NCBI RefSeq assembly: GCF_001483965.1
Contig: NZ_CP010796.1
Coordinates: 124,001-188,000 of the forward strand
Length of the DNA stretch: 64,000 bases
Reading direction: 5' to 3'
From: Carnobacterium sp. CP1
Lineage (GTDB): Bacteria > Bacillota > Bacilli > Lactobacillales > Carnobacteriaceae
Shown: positions 9,950 to 19,822 of the stretch, piece by piece
Numbering within the stretch: position 1 is the first letter of the stretch
Layout: the number at the start of each line of letters is the position of its first letter
Position numbers and translations under genes: made by a program
Notes under the pieces: model-generated
What the model saw: only the letters and a program-made list of their open reading frames with translations
What the model was told of the DNA's origin: nothing
Database searches by the model: none

Positions 9950-10175
9950 ATGGGACAGAAAGCATTAAAAAACCTTTTTAGCGAGTTAGAAGATGGTGAA
10001 AGTCTAACAGGCCCTTTTTAGTGTCAGATCCCCCAGGAGTGTTGATTTGAATGTATTAGTAAAATCAGCCGGTTGATTTCCGTTAACAATTACTTGAGAG
10101 AAAACGTTTTGTTTTCTGAACTTGGGTGGTACCACGAGATTTCGTCCCTTTGAGGGGTGGAGTCTTTTTTTTGTA
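9950..10175 (+). promoter_or_regulatory. T-box leader of ileS (isoleucine)
   Basis: Transcription-attenuation riboswitch read by uncharged tRNA. Seen: the antiterminator core GGTGGTACCACG around 10125-10136 and a terminator stem (about 10129-10165) ending in a run of eight T. TGGT pairs with a tRNA end carrying A73. ATC at 10028-10030 sits where the specifier is expected, which fits isoleucine, but my fold of Stem I is by hand and approximate. The left boundary is uncertain. Confidence 0.85.
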
Positions 10176-10252
10176 CAATGAATTTGCAATTTAAAGGCCA
10201 AAGCAGTACGCTAATAAAATAAGCACCAGATTAAAGATGGAGGAATGAACTA

Positions 10253-13036
10253 ATGAAAATGAAAGAGACATTGCAGTTGGGAAAAACTTCTTTTCCAATG
10301 CGTGGAAACTTACCTGTACGCGAAATGGAATGGCAAAAAGATTGGGCAGAAGCAGACGTTTATGAGCAACGTCAAAAATTAAATGAAACTAAGCCTACAT
10401 TTATTCTCCACGATGGCCCTCCATACGCTAATGGGAACATCCATATTGGACATGCTTTAAACAAAATCAGTAAAGATATTATTATTCGTTATAAATCCAT
10501 GTCAGGATTCCGTTCTCCGTATGTTCCTGGGTGGGATACACATGGACTGCCAATTGAACAAGCGTTAACGAATAAAGGAGTTAAACGTAAAGAAATGTCT
10601 GTCGCAGAGTTTCGTAAACTATGTGAACAATATGCATGGGAACAAATCAACAAACAACGTGAAGACTTTAAACGTTTAGGAGTTGCAGGGGAATGGGACC
10701 ATCCTTATGTTACTTTGACACCAGATTATGAAGAAGCTCAAATCCGTGTTTTTGGAAAAATGGCCGAAAAAGGCTATATTTACAAAGGGCTGAAACCTAT
10801 TTATTGGTCACCGTCTAGTGAGTCAGCTTTAGCCGAAGCGGAAATTGAATACAAAGATGTAAAATCACCTAGTATTTATGTTGCTTTTAAAATAGTTGAT
10901 GGCAAAGGTTTGATCGACGAAGCTACTTCTCTAGTCATCTGGACTACAACGCCTTGGACAATTCCATCTAACTTAGGAATCGCAGTTCACCCAGAATACG
11001 AATACGCTGTGGTCGTAGCAGATGGCAAAAAATATGTTTTAGCAAAAGAGTTAGTTGAAACTGTTGCAGAAGAAATTGGTTGGAAACAAGTTGAAGTCAT
11101 CAGCGAATTAAAAGGAAAAGATATGGAATTCATGACGGCTCAGCATCCATTATACGACCGGACGTCATTAGTCATTTTAGGCGATCATGTCACTCTTGAC
11201 GCAGGTACTGGTTTAGTTCATACAGCCCCTGGGCATGGTGACGATGACTATATTATCGGTCAAAAATATAAATTGGGTGTTTTATCGCCAATTGATGACC
11301 GAGGCTGTTTCACTGATGAAGCACCAGGTCTGGAAGGCGTTTTTTATGATAAAGGCAATAAGATTATCACGGATATGCTAGAAGAAAAAGGCGCATTATT
11401 AAGTTTGAGCTTCTTTATGCATAGTTATCCGCATGACTGGCGCACAAAAAAACCGGTTATCTTCCGAGCAACTCCTCAATGGTTTGCGTCTATCGACAAA
11501 GTCCGTGAAGACATTTTAAACGCAGTTGAAGGCGTAGAGTGGGTTCAAAAATGGGGAATGCAGCGTCTATACAATATGGTAAGAGACCGTGGCGATTGGG
11601 TTATTTCTCGTCAACGCGCTTGGGGTGTACCATTGCCGATTTTTTATGGTGAAAACGGGGAACCAATCATTACTCCAGAAACAATCGATCATGTAGCGAA
11701 GTTGTTTGGCGAATACGGCTCTAATATTTGGTTTGAGCGTGAAGCAAAAGATTTATTGCCAAAAGGCTTTGTTCATCCTTCAAGTCCGAATAATAGTTTC
11801 ACAAAAGAAACGGATATTATGGATGTTTGGTTTGACTCTGGATCTTCTCATGAAGCTGTCTTGAAAGGCAGAGCTAATTTGTCTTTCCCAGCTGATATGT
11901 ATTTGGAAGGCTCTGATCAATACCGTGGTTGGTTCAACTCCAGCATTACAACTAGCGTAGCTATTAATGGCGTTGCTCCTTATAAAACAGTCTTATCTCA
12001 AGGAATGGTTTTAGACGGCGAAGGACGTAAAATGAGCAAATCAATTGGAAATACGATGTCTCCTGATAAAGTGACGAAGCAAATGGGTGCTGATATTATC
12101 CGTTTGTGGGTTTCAAGTGTAGATACTCAAGCTGACGTACGTGTTAGTGACGATATTTTGAAACAAGTTTCAGAAGTTTACCGCAAAATTCGGAACACTA
12201 TGCGCTTTTTATTAGCTAACACGTCAGATTTCCAACCAGCGGAGCATACTGTGGAATTTAGTGATTTGCGTTCCGTTGATAAATATATGCTTATTCGTTT
12301 GAACCAATTGGTAGAAAAAGTTGAAAAAAATTATGATAAATATGAGTTTTCTGCTATTTATCAATTGATCAATAATTTCTGTACGGTTGATTTATCTCAA
12401 TTCTATCTTGATTTTGCGAAAGATGTCGTTTATATTGAAGCCGAAGACGCTTACGAACGTCGTGCTATGCAAACTGTCTTTTATGAAGTAGTCGTAAAAA
12501 TGGCTAAACTATTGACGCCTATTTTACCGCATACTGCTGAAGAAATTTGGGCGCACTTAAGCGAAGAAGAAGTATATGTTCAACTAGCTGAAATGCCTCA
12601 AGTTGAAGAATATGAGAATGAATCAGAGTTATTGGATATGTGGGGTGCTTTTATGGACATCCGTCAAGATGTTCAAAAAGCATTAGAAGAGGCTCGTAAT
12701 GAAAAGAAAATTGGTAAATCATTTGAAGCTAAATTGACTCTATATCCCACTGAGCAAACAAAAGATCTATTTGTTTCTTTAAACAGCAATATCGGTCAAT
12801 TGCTGATTGTTTCTGAATTAGAAATTGCTGGTGATAAAAAAGAAGCGCCTGAAACAGCTTTACAATTCGATTCTTTAGCAATTGTTGTTGAGCATGCTCA
12901 TGGAGAAACATGTGAAAGATGTCGAGCCATTAAAGAAGATGTAGGAGTAAACAAATCAGCTCCAACATTGTGTGCTCGCTGTGCAGCAATCGTTTCAGAA
13001 AATTATCCTGAAGCTTTGGTTACAGAAACAGATTAA
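10253..13036 (+). CDS. ileS: Isoleucyl-tRNA synthetase
   Basis: Class I aminoacyl-tRNA synthetase that charges tRNA-Ile in the cytoplasm. Its 927 residues are typical. Seen: HIGH motif at residues 64-67 ([10 protein letters not shown]), the CP1 editing domain with [15 protein letters not shown] near residue 593 ([10 protein letters not shown]), the anticodon-binding domain, and a C-terminal zinc-binding region with two CxxC pairs (CERC, CARC). GGAGG lies 9-14 bases before the ATG. Controlled by the T-box immediately upstream. Position after divIVA is conserved in Firmicutes. Confidence 0.97.
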   Translation: MKMKETLQLGKTSFPMRGNLPVREMEWQKDWAEADVYEQRQKLNETKPTFILHDGPPYANGNIHIGHALNKISKDIIIRYKSMSGFRSPYVPGWDTHGLPIEQALTNKGVKRKEMSVAEFRKLCEQYAWEQINKQREDFKRLGVAGEWDHPYVTLTPDYEEAQIRVFGKMAEKGYIYKGLKPIYWSPSSESALAEAEIEYKDVKSPSIYVAFKIVDGKGLIDEATSLVIWTTTPWTIPSNLGIAVHPEYEYAVVVADGKKYVLAKELVETVAEEIGWKQVEVISELKGKDMEFMTAQHPLYDRTSLVILGDHVTLDAGTGLVHTAPGHGDDDYIIGQKYKLGVLSPIDDRGCFTDEAPGLEGVFYDKGNKIITDMLEEKGALLSLSFFMHSYPHDWRTKKPVIFRATPQWFASIDKVREDILNAVEGVEWVQKWGMQRLYNMVRDRGDWVISRQRAWGVPLPIFYGENGEPIITPETIDHVAKLFGEYGSNIWFEREAKDLLPKGFVHPSSPNNSFTKETDIMDVWFDSGSSHEAVLKGRANLSFPADMYLEGSDQYRGWFNSSITTSVAINGVAPYKTVLSQGMVLDGEGRKMSKSIGNTMSPDKVTKQMGADIIRLWVSSVDTQADVRVSDDILKQVSEVYRKIRNTMRFLLANTSDFQPAEHTVEFSDLRSVDKYMLIRLNQLVEKVEKNYDKYEFSAIYQLINNFCTVDLSQFYLDFAKDVVYIEAEDAYERRAMQTVFYEVVVKMAKLLTPILPHTAEEIWAHLSEEEVYVQLAEMPQVEEYENESELLDMWGAFMDIRQDVQKALEEARNEKKIGKSFEAKLTLYPTEQTKDLFVSLNSNIGQLLIVSELEIAGDKKEAPETALQFDSLAIVVEHAHGETCERCRAIKEDVGVNKSAPTLCARCAAIVSENYPEALVTETD

Positions 13037-13053
13037 ACGAAAAGGGAGTGAGA

Positions 13054-13152
13054 CAAAAAGCGTTTAGACCCGAATCACTGGAACGAATAAGCGCAGTATG
13101 GTCACAGACCATCGAGCATTATTCGTGAAGTGGATGTCGGGTCTGCTTTTTG
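13054..13152. repeat. Long imperfect palindromic element after ileS
   Basis: About 100 bases that can fold almost end to end: 13054-13061 with 13145-13152, 13066-13073 with 13137-13144, 13084-13090 with 13119-13125, and 13098-13103 with 13107-13112 around a 3-base loop. It holds no ORF or clear promoter and is separate from the terminator that follows. It looks like a dispersed palindromic repeat, but only one copy is seen in this window. Confidence 0.6.
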
Positions 13153-13183
13153 GAACACGTTCTAGAATAAATATTCGGATATG

Positions 13184-13222
13184 CAAAAGAGGTTGGGACT
13201 TTTGTCCCAACCTCTTTTTTTT
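13184..13222 (+). terminator. Rho-independent terminator after ileS
   Basis: Perfect 14-bp stem (AAAGAGGTTGGGAC with GTCCCAACCTCTTT) with a 4-base loop and a T run. It ends ileS transcription. Confidence 0.9.
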
Positions 13223-13254
13223 CTAGAAAGCTGATATAGAAACAAAGTAACCCC

Positions 13255-13283
13255 TTGCACGATAGAATACACTACGTTATAAT
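13255..13283 (+). promoter_or_regulatory. Sigma-A promoter of the csp gene at 13.4 kb
   Basis: TTGCAC (13255-13260), 17 bases, TATAAT (13278-13283). Transcription would start near 13290, leaving a leader of about 124 bases before the csp ATG, as expected for cold-shock mRNAs. Confidence 0.8.
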
Positions 13284-13413
13284 TGGTAATAGTAACGGTT
13301 TATCCTTTTTGTAAAAATAGTTATATGGACGATTATTTTTAAGAATAGTAAAGACCTGAATTTTTTTGAAAAGAATACTGTTGCAAATCAATGTAATGGC
13401 AGGTGAGAATGAG

Positions 13414-13614
13414 ATGGAAAAAGGAACAGTAAAATGGTTCAACGCTGAAAAAGGCTTTGGTTTTATTGAAGTTGAAGGCGGCGATGATGTATTTGTCCAC
13501 TTTAGCGCAATCACTGGTGACGGATTTAAGACCTTGGAAGAAGGCCAACCGGTTGAGTTTGAAATTATCGAAGGAAATCGTGGCGCTCAAGCAGCGAATG
13601 TCGTTAAACTTTAA
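13414..13614 (+). CDS. csp: Cold-shock protein (CspA family)
   Basis: Single-stranded nucleic-acid-binding OB-fold protein acting as an RNA chaperone. It has 66 residues, starting [22 protein letters not shown]1 (KGFGFIE) and RNP2 (DVFVHFS) are intact. The start at 13414 follows a GGTGA site; upstream in-frame codons lie inside the leader. It differs from the four csp genes at 41-42.6 kb (EVEGGDD, TGDGFKT, KL end), so it is an older paralogue and not part of that recent expansion. Own promoter and terminator. Confidence 0.95.
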   Translation: MEKGTVKWFNAEKGFGFIEVEGGDDVFVHFSAITGDGFKTLEEGQPVEFEIIEGNRGAQAANVVKL

Positions 13615-13629
13615 TTAAATAAAGTAGTT

Positions 13630-13662
13630 AAAGGAGCAATAAACAAAATTGCTCCTTTTTTG
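13630..13662 (+). terminator. Terminator of csp (13.4 kb)
   Basis: AAAGGAGCAAT and ATTGCTCCTTT form an 11-bp stem followed by T residues. Confidence 0.85.
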
Positions 13663-13682
13663 TATGGGTTAGAATTTAAAAA

Positions 13683-14120
13683 TCAATTTTCTAAAAGTTG
13701 TTTCATTTGTGTTAATAAATCTTGAGCCCATTTTCTTTTAACAGAAGCAAGCATAGGCGCAAGCAGTAAGTTTCTTTTTCCTTTTAATCTAAGGTCTAGA
13801 AAAATTTCAATTTGTGTTTCAGCAATAGATTCAGAAGAGAGGATCAGCTTGCCGCTTCCAGTGACACTCTTATTTTTTGAAGAATAGTCAAAAGCGAGTT
13901 GATTGGGATTTGAGCTAGGGGTGAAATAAAACGTTAATATTGTTTCCCGTTCTATTGATCCGAGCGATAAGAGCATAGAGACTTGGTATGTATCAGATGT
14001 AAGCGGTATGAGCTGTTTAAATCCTGGCAAAAAAGGCAGCCAATTAGCTGGTTCATTAATGCTGTTTAAAACAGAATCAATTGGAGCTGTTACAATCAAA
14101 GAATAATATTCACTGCTCAT
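13683..14120 (-). CDS. SRPBCC (START-like) family protein
   Basis: Has 145 residues. The N-terminus (YYSLIVTAPIDSVLNSINEPANWLPFLPG) matches the CoxG/polyketide-cyclase-like SRPBCC fold, which binds hydrophobic ligands in a deep pocket; the C-terminal helix (SVKRKWAQDLLTQMKQLL) is the expected long helix. No catalytic motif or membrane segment is visible, so the ligand and role are unknown. It converges on the csp gene and stands alone. AGGAGGAAC precedes the start. Confidence 0.65.
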   Translation of the reverse strand: MSSEYYSLIVTAPIDSVLNSINEPANWLPFLPGFKQLIPLTSDTYQVSMLLSLGSIERETILTFYFTPSSNPNQLAFDYSSKNKSVTGSGKLILSSESIAETQIEIFLDLRLKGKRNLLLAPMLASVKRKWAQDLLTQMKQLLEN

Positions 14121-14149
14121 CTTTGTTCCTCCTTTTTATAAAAAATAAA

Positions 14150-14188
14150 AAAATCTCTTTGGGAGAATAGGCCCCAAAGAGTTTTTTA
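14150..14188 (-). terminator. Terminator of the GlsB-like gene
   Basis: ACTCTTTGGGG and CCCAAAGAG pair around a short loop, with T runs on both sides, so it may also work in reverse. Confidence 0.75.
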
Positions 14189-14220
14189 ATATATTGATTT
14201 GCTTAAGAAAAAAGGTCTAT

Positions 14221-14469
14221 TTAACCTTTACGTCTTCCAACAATCAATGAGAAGATAAAGATTAAAATTACAGCACCGATTAAAGCGGGTAAAATAGCAA
14301 AACCACCAATGATTGGTCCCCAGTTTCCTAATAGAGAAGAACCGATCCATGAACCGATAAATCCTACAATAATGTTACCAATAATACCACCAGGAACATC
14401 TTTACCTAAAATCATTCCTGCTATTGCTCCTAGAACGCCACCTACTATTAATGACCAAATAAATCCCAT
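14221..14469 (-). CDS. GlsB/YeaQ/YmgE family membrane protein
   Basis: Small, very hydrophobic protein of 82 residues with three membrane segments rich in glycine (WSLIVGGVLGAIAGMILG, IVGFIGSWIGSSLLG, ALIGAVILIFIFSLIVG). This is the transglycosylase-associated family often found with general-stress proteins such as Gls24 in Gram-positive cocci; its activity is unknown. The start at 14469 follows GGAGG; upstream in-frame codons overlap the promoter. It stands alone with its own promoter and terminator. Confidence 0.85.
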   Translation of the reverse strand: MGFIWSLIVGGVLGAIAGMILGKDVPGGIIGNIIVGFIGSWIGSSLLGNWGPIIGGFAILPALIGAVILIFIFSLIVGRRKG

Positions 14470-14530
14470 GTTATTTCCTCCTCTTTCTGTATAAGTACAT
14501 TTGTTTTGTAATAAATCTATTACACTTATT

Positions 14531-14559
14531 AGTATAGACACATTTTGTTCACAGTTCAA
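14531..14559 (-). promoter_or_regulatory. Promoter of the GlsB-like gene
   Basis: On the minus strand, TTGAAC, 17 bases, TATACT. This leaves a leader of about 55 bases to the ATG at 14469. Confidence 0.7.
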
Positions 14560-14604
14560 ATGATACGCACTATTCGGTACAAAAAAAGAAGGAAAATCGG
14601 TTAT

Positions 14605-15162
14605 TTAGCTCTTTTCTTCCCATAAAATAAGGGAATTGTGAGCTAAAGATTGTTGGACATCAATGATTTTCTGGTTTGAACTCCCTCTAAAAGGTAGAGT
14701 TAAATCACGTTTTGCTAATACAAAACGGCCGTCTATTAAAACATCTAGATAAGAGAGCAATTCCAGCTTGTCACTAGATTCTAACATTAATTCTGACCAA
14801 GTATAGCCGGTCCAAGCCCAAATGTCTTTAGCAGCCCCAAATTCTTCTTTTACACGTTTTGCAAGAGGAACCGTTATCCCGGTATTTAAAAATGGTTCTC
14901 CTCCTAAAAGGGTAAGTCCCTGTACATAAGATTGACTTAAATCAACCATAATTTGGTCTTCTAATGCTGTAGTGTAAGGCTGGCCATAATCAAAACTTTG
15001 AGCAATTTTATTGTAACAGCCTTTACAGGCAAATAAACAACCACTTACATACAAGCTGCAACGAACTCCTTCACCATCAACAAAATTAAAGGGTTTATAA
15101 TCAGCAACTTTCATACGACTAAAATCTTGCGCTAGCCATTCCTGTGGGTTCGGTTTTTTCAT
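14605..15162 (-). CDS. nrdG: NrdG, anaerobic RNR-activating radical-SAM enzyme
   Basis: Iron-sulfur radical-SAM protein that makes the glycyl radical on NrdD under anaerobic conditions. It has 185 residues. Seen: the cluster motif CLFACKGCYN near residues 42-51 (Cx3Cx2C), LLGGEPFL for SAM binding, and WAWTGYTW. It lies 31 bp downstream of nrdD on the same strand, in the usual operon order, and shares the NrdR-like operator upstream of nrdD. Confidence 0.95.
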   Translation of the reverse strand: MKKPNPQEWLAQDFSRMKVADYKPFNFVDGEGVRCSLYVSGCLFACKGCYNKIAQSFDYGQPYTTALEDQIMVDLSQSYVQGLTLLGGEPFLNTGITVPLAKRVKEEFGAAKDIWAWTGYTWSELMLESSDKLELLSYLDVLIDGRFVLAKRDLTLPFRGSSNQKIIDVQQSLAHNSLILWEEKS

Positions 15163-15193
15163 TTCGAAGTTCCTCCTAGTGAATTATGATTTT

Positions 15194-17377
15194 TTAATTC
15201 ATATGTTTGACTCGGGCAGCAATTTCTCGGTGGCGTCCATGTACCATAGGCCTTGCTTGAGGATTGCCTAAATACCCACAGGTACGTTTAACCACATCAC
15301 ATTTTTTAGGATCTCGGTTGCCGCATTCTGGGCATTCGAATCCTTTTTCAGTAGGGAGAAAATCTCCTTTAAAGTCACACTGGTAACAATAGTCAATTGG
15401 CGTGTTTGTTCCGAGATAACCCACTTGATCATAAGCAAAATCCCAAACAGCTTCTAGGGCTTTCGGGTTTTGCTGCATATTTGGGTATTCACAATAATGA
15501 ATAAAACCGCCACTTGTATATTTAGGATAATCTTTCTCAAAAGTCAATTTTTCGAAAGGGGTTGGTTTTTTTCTGACATCATAATGAAAACTATTGGTGT
15601 AATATTCTTTTTCTGTAATATCAGGAATTAAACCAAATTTATCAGTGTCCAAACGGCAAAAGCGGTCTGTTAAGCTTTCACTTGGAGTAGAATAGACGCT
15701 GAAATGATATCCATAATACTCGCTCCAACTGTCTGTCTGTTTTTTTAAATAGCTTAAAATAGCTAAGGTGAATTCTTTGGCGCGTGGGTTTGTTTCCCAT
15801 TCTGAGCCATAAAAAACGGTCGCAACCTCATAAAGACCGATATAACCTAATGAAACAGTAGCCCGCTTATTTTTAAATAGCTCATCAACGGCTGCTGTAG
15901 TTGATAATCGTTCGCCAAAAACCCCGTGTTGGTAAAGAATAGGAGCGTTGCTAGGGGTAGCTTCTTTTGTTCGATCAACTCTATAAAGCAAAGCGTCTTT
16001 GCAGGTTTGGACACGTTCTTTTAGTAGAGACCAAAAAATAGTCTGTTTCCTTTTAGATTCAAGTGCGATTCGCGGCAAATTCAAAGTAACCACACCTAAG
16101 TTCATACGGCCGGAATTCACTTCAATTCCATTGGCATCTTTCCAACCCTGCAGAAATGAACGACATCCCATGGGAGTTTTAAAACTGCCCGTTAGTTCTA
16201 CAATTTTGTCATACATCAAAACATCAGGATACATTCTTTTTGTTGCACAGGTTATAGCCAGTTGTTTGATGTCATAATTCGGATCAGACTGTTCCAGATT
16301 AGTCCCACGTTTAAGGCTGAAAATGAGTTTAGGAAAAATAGCAGTTCGCTTTTCTTTACCGATTCCTGCTGTACGAATAGATAAAATAGCGGTTTGAATC
16401 TCGCGTGCAAGCCAATCGGTTCCTAAACCAAAGCCAATAGTTGTAAAGGGCGTTTGTCCTTGAGAAGAAAAGAGTGTATTGATCTCATATTCTAAACTTT
16501 GCATAGCATCATAAATATCTTTTTTGGTTTTTTCTATAGCAAAATCAAGTCTTTTTTCTTTATTTTCAATCCATTCGGTAGCTGTCTTTAAATGTTTTTT
16601 AAAATTTAATTGTGCATAGGGAGCAAGAACTTCATCGATACGATCGGCACTGCATCCGCCATATTGGCTTGATGCCACATTCGCAATAATCTGCGCCATC
16701 TGAGCAGCAGCGGTTTGAATAGATTTAGGTGGCTCTACTTCAGCGTTGCCGATTTTAAATCCTTTGGCTAACATTCCTTCGAAATCTATTAAGCAGCAGT
16801 TGGTCATAGGGGAATAGGGATGATAATCTAAATCGTGATAGTGAATGTCGCCTTTTTGATGAGCATTGCCGACATGCTCTGGTAAAAGCTTGAGTCCAAT
16901 TGATTTTCCAACAATCCCAGCGGTTAAATCACGCTGAGTATTAAAAATGTCGCTGTCTTTATTAGCATTTTCATTAATGAGCAGGTGATCTTTAACTAAT
17001 AATCGATTAACGGCATAGTTAATATCCGTATTCTTAGCCCGTAGAGAATTTTTTTGAATACGATAAGCAATATAAGCTTCAACAAGAAGGGGTAGTTGTT
17101 CCCGTTTTAATGTTTCTTCAACAATCATTTGGATTTCATCGAATGTAATTTCTTGCTGGTTCTGCTGAATGATTTTCTTTTTTATTTGATCAGTGAGCAG
17201 TGCCAAATGCTTTTTTGTTGATTCTGAGATAGTCTGATGGACTTGGACCTCAGCTTTAGCCAACGATTCATAAAGTTTTTCTTTTTGAAATGGCACCAAG
17301 CGACCATCGCGTTTGAGCACAGTTAAGTAAAAATGATTGTAGTTTTTTTCACAATCTAAATCAATAGTAGTTTCCAT
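15194..17377 (-). CDS. nrdD: NrdD, anaerobic ribonucleoside-triphosphate reductase
   Basis: Oxygen-sensitive class III ribonucleotide reductase that supplies dNTPs without oxygen. It has 727 residues. Seen: an N-terminal ATP-cone (VLKRDGRLVPFQKEKLYESL), the long catalytic barrel, the C-terminal zinc site (CYQC and CPEC), and the glycyl-radical loop with Gly701 in TCGYLGNPQARP. AGGAGG precedes the ATG. Transcribed with nrdG; two NrdR-like boxes lie 50-90 bp upstream. Confidence 0.97.
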   Translation of the reverse strand: METTIDLDCEKNYNHFYLTVLKRDGRLVPFQKEKLYESLAKAEVQVHQTISESTKKHLALLTDQIKKKIIQQNQQEITFDEIQMIVEETLKREQLPLLVEAYIAYRIQKNSLRAKNTDINYAVNRLLVKDHLLINENANKDSDIFNTQRDLTAGIVGKSIGLKLLPEHVGNAHQKGDIHYHDLDYHPYSPMTNCCLIDFEGMLAKGFKIGNAEVEPPKSIQTAAAQMAQIIANVASSQYGGCSADRIDEVLAPYAQLNFKKHLKTATEWIENKEKRLDFAIEKTKKDIYDAMQSLEYEINTLFSSQGQTPFTTIGFGLGTDWLAREIQTAILSIRTAGIGKEKRTAIFPKLIFSLKRGTNLEQSDPNYDIKQLAITCATKRMYPDVLMYDKIVELTGSFKTPMGCRSFLQGWKDANGIEVNSGRMNLGVVTLNLPRIALESKRKQTIFWSLLKERVQTCKDALLYRVDRTKEATPSNAPILYQHGVFGERLSTTAAVDELFKNKRATVSLGYIGLYEVATVFYGSEWETNPRAKEFTLAILSYLKKQTDSWSEYYGYHFSVYSTPSESLTDRFCRLDTDKFGLIPDITEKEYYTNSFHYDVRKKPTPFEKLTFEKDYPKYTSGGFIHYCEYPNMQQNPKALEAVWDFAYDQVGYLGTNTPIDYCYQCDFKGDFLPTEKGFECPECGNRDPKKCDVVKRTCGYLGNPQARPMVHGRHREIAARVKHMN

Positions 17378-17426
17378 TATAAGTCAACCTCCTAATAATA
17401 CTTATTAGTCTTGAAAAACGATCAGG

Positions 17427-17469
17427 TACTATATATAGATACGGAATCGATTATCACACTAGATAGTGT
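17427..17469 (-). promoter_or_regulatory. Tandem NrdR-like boxes upstream of nrdDG
   Basis: Two near-palindromes, TACTATATATAGATA (17427-17441) and ACACTAGATAGTGT (17456-17469), with centres about 29 bases apart, close to three helical turns. Pairs of ACACtATAT-type boxes at this spacing are the NrdR repressor signature, so dATP/ATP-responsive control of nrdDG is likely. The regulator gene is not in the window. Confidence 0.7.
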
Positions 17470-17568
17470 ACCATGGTTTGATCGTTCTAAGAAGAGAAAA
17501 AAGTAATTCATGTAAAACTTTTTCTTATTCTGATGTAAAAGTAACCAGATGCGGTTGCAGTAAAAATA

Positions 17569-17608
17569 TAAAAAGGCCTTTCCATTAAACAACGGTAAGG
17601 CCTTTTTG
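17569..17608 (-). terminator. Terminator of telA
   Basis: AAAAAGGCCTT and AAGGCCTTTTT arms separated by about 16 bases, downstream of the telA stop on the minus strand. Confidence 0.75.
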
Positions 17609-17618
17609 TATTTGTTTG

Positions 17619-18836
17619 TTATGACTGATCGGTGGTTAATTCTAGTAATTTATCTTTTAAGGTAGTTTCCATAACGGTCAATTCTTTTTCTGCTTCTTTT
17701 CGTTTTATGCGACCATCTTTTTGAATTTGTAACGTTTCTTGTAACGTTTCGATTAAATCGCTTTGTGTTTTTTGCAACGTTTCAATATCAATAATGCCTC
17801 GCTCATTTTCTTTTGCTGTTTCAATAGAGGATATTTTTAACATCTCAGAATTTTTCTTGAGCAAGTCATTGGTTGTTTCAGAAACTTGACGTTGAGCAGT
17901 GACCGCATCTTTTTGACGCAATAAGGTCAAAGCAATAGCAATTTGGTTTTTCCAAAGAGGAATCGCAGTATTGATCGAAGATTGGATTTTTTCTGCTAAT
18001 GCTTGATTTGTATTTTGTATCAACCGAATTTGAGGAGCTTGTTGAATGGTCATTTGACGAGCTAATTTTAAATCATGAGTTCTTTTTTCTAAACGATCCA
18101 AAAACTGATTCAAATCATTGACTGTCTGTACATCCATTTGATTGGAACTGTTTTCGGCAATTTTTACAGCTTCAGGGATCAAAGTATCCAACAGTTCATC
18201 GATCTTGATTTCACCAGCAGCAATGTAAATGTTTAAAGCATCGAAATAATCTTTATTTTTTTGGTAAAGTTGTTCCAACATCATATTGTCATTAATTAAC
18301 CCGTTTTTTTCTTGATCTAGCTTTACACCGATCTTATCAATTTGTGCGCCGATTTTTTGATATTTTGCGGTCATTTCATAGATGGATTTTCTAACGCGTC
18401 CAAATATTTTTTTAAAGACATTATTGTCTTCGGCTCTTAAATCTTCAGGATTAGCCTCATTTAAGCGGTACATCAAATCGTTTAAAGAGTCGCCGATTTC
18501 TCCAGTATCTTGGTTTTGAACATGGTTTAACATGGAATGAGAAAACTCACCTAATTTTTGCTGAGCAGCAGCACCATAACTCATAACCGATTGAATATTG
18601 GAAACATCAATTTGTTCTGCTAAAGCTCTTGCTTGTACTTGTCGTTCTTCTGGCAAGCGATTAATTAAACGGTCAGACTTATCTGTTTCAACCATTTCGT
18701 TTTCGATAGCCGCTTTTTCAACTGAATGATCCGAAGCAGCTTCTCCAAAAGGATTAGCTAGCAAATCATCTAATTCAGAACTGACTTCTTTAATCGTTGT
18801 TTTATTTTTTTCAAGTTCATTATTTTGTTCAGTCAT
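17619..18836 (-). CDS. TelA/YaaN family protein (toxic-anion resistance family)
   Basis: Soluble, mostly helical protein of 405 residues that matches the TelA family. Seen: [14 protein letters not shown] and the preceding [16 protein letters not shown], the conserved C-terminal family region, and long coiled-coil stretches. Members are annotated for tellurite resistance, but in Firmicutes they are paired with XpaC as here (xpaC-yaaN) and have been linked to envelope or antimicrobial tolerance; the biochemical role is unknown. It is 20 bp downstream of the xpaC homologue, so one operon. Confidence 0.85.
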   Translation of the reverse strand: MTEQNNELEKNKTTIKEVSSELDDLLANPFGEAASDHSVEKAAIENEMVETDKSDRLINRLPEERQVQARALAEQIDVSNIQSVMSYGAAAQQKLGEFSHSMLNHVQNQDTGEIGDSLNDLMYRLNEANPEDLRAEDNNVFKKIFGRVRKSIYEMTAKYQKIGAQIDKIGVKLDQEKNGLINDNMMLEQLYQKNKDYFDALNIYIAAGEIKIDELLDTLIPEAVKIAENSSNQMDVQTVNDLNQFLDRLEKRTHDLKLARQMTIQQAPQIRLIQNTNQALAEKIQSSINTAIPLWKNQIAIALTLLRQKDAVTAQRQVSETTNDLLKKNSEMLKISSIETAKENERGIIDIETLQKTQSDLIETLQETLQIQKDGRIKRKEAEKELTVMETTLKDKLLELTTDQS

Positions 18837-18856
18837 AAACTCATCTCCCTGTTCCT

Positions 18857-19570
18857 TTAAAGTTCATCATCTTCAATCGTATTGGTTTCACCATTATCGC
18901 GTTCAATAGCTTTCTTTGCAAGTTCTACCTCTAAGCTCATATCGTCAAAATCCCCTGATTTAAAAGCTACATAATCTACTGCTATCAAACGGCACATTTC
19001 GTCAATGGTTGTCGCACTTTGATCTAAGACAGTGAAAGTAGATTTGTTTTTCACTTCATGTTGGCTGATTTCAAGGTATTTATTGGTTAAATCAGTTAGG
19101 GAAGGCAAGTGCACATAGAGAAATTTATCTACTTCATGAAGGCGACGGGGTTCGGCAGTGATTTCTTTAAATAAAGACTTAACCAAATGAATGGTATTGT
19201 TGCGTTGTTCGATAGCTTTCAATTTAGAAACAGCATTCATATTTTTTTCTAAAGTCAAAATCTGTAATTTGGCGGTGTACATGGTTTCTCTGAAAAAATG
19301 GATTTCTTCTTTATCCATACCATTCGCTTTATAAAAAGCTTCTTTTTCAGAAGAGACTTTGCGCAGCTTCTGATGAGGTGTATTATTCTTGTTGTCATTT
19401 TGTTTATAAAAGAAAAAAGCTCCTATGACAACACTGATGATTAAAGACCACCAAAATCCAATATTCAAGATAAACATCAGCACTAGAAATATTAAAACCG
19501 TTGTGACACTAGTGAAAGTGTAGCGGAAAATATCTCCAAGGTTTTTAAGGAAAGTATTCATTCTATTCAC
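18857..19570 (-). CDS. XpaC-like membrane protein
   Basis: Has 237 residues. Two membrane helices lie near residues 17-52 ([20 protein letters not shown] and [17 protein letters not shown]), followed by a helical cytoplasmic domain with the [17 protein letters not shown] and [15 protein letters not shown] segments of the XpaC family (named for 5-bromo-4-chloroindolyl-phosphate hydrolysis in Bacillus, a label that does not establish its function). It precedes the telA homologue by 20 bp; the pair probably acts together at the membrane. Confidence 0.75.
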   Translation of the reverse strand: MNRMNTFLKNLGDIFRYTFTSVTTVLIFLVLMFILNIGFWWSLIISVVIGAFFFYKQNDNKNNTPHQKLRKVSSEKEAFYKANGMDKEEIHFFRETMYTAKLQILTLEKNMNAVSKLKAIEQRNNTIHLVKSLFKEITAEPRRLHEVDKFLYVHLPSLTDLTNKYLEISQHEVKNKSTFTVLDQSATTIDEMCRLIAVDYVAFKSGDFDDMSLEVELAKKAIERDNGETNTIEDDEL

Positions 19571-19758
19571 TCCATTTTTTTATTTTGGTCCCTTGATCTC
19601 CACTCATTCTTCATCTCTTATTTTATCATAAAAAATAGGAAAAGGCCCATCAGACTAAAGATGGATTTCTGACTACGACTTTTGCTCGGATTCGAGAAAA
19701 GAAATAATAACCAACAGAAATAAAGAAATGTTTAAGAGAAGGTTTCTTTACTTCAGGA

Positions 19759-19787
19759 TTGAAAAATGAAAGCTAGAACGGTATGAT
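19759..19787 (+). promoter_or_regulatory. Promoter of the Nudix-mtnN gene group
   Basis: TTGAAA (19759-19764), 17 bases, TATGAT (19782-19787), about 35 bases before the TTG start of the Nudix gene. The rest of 19571-19822 shows no gene or strong structure. Confidence 0.65.
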
Positions 19788-19822
19788 ATGTAAGAAGTCT
19801 GGAACACTCAGGAGGAACAAAC

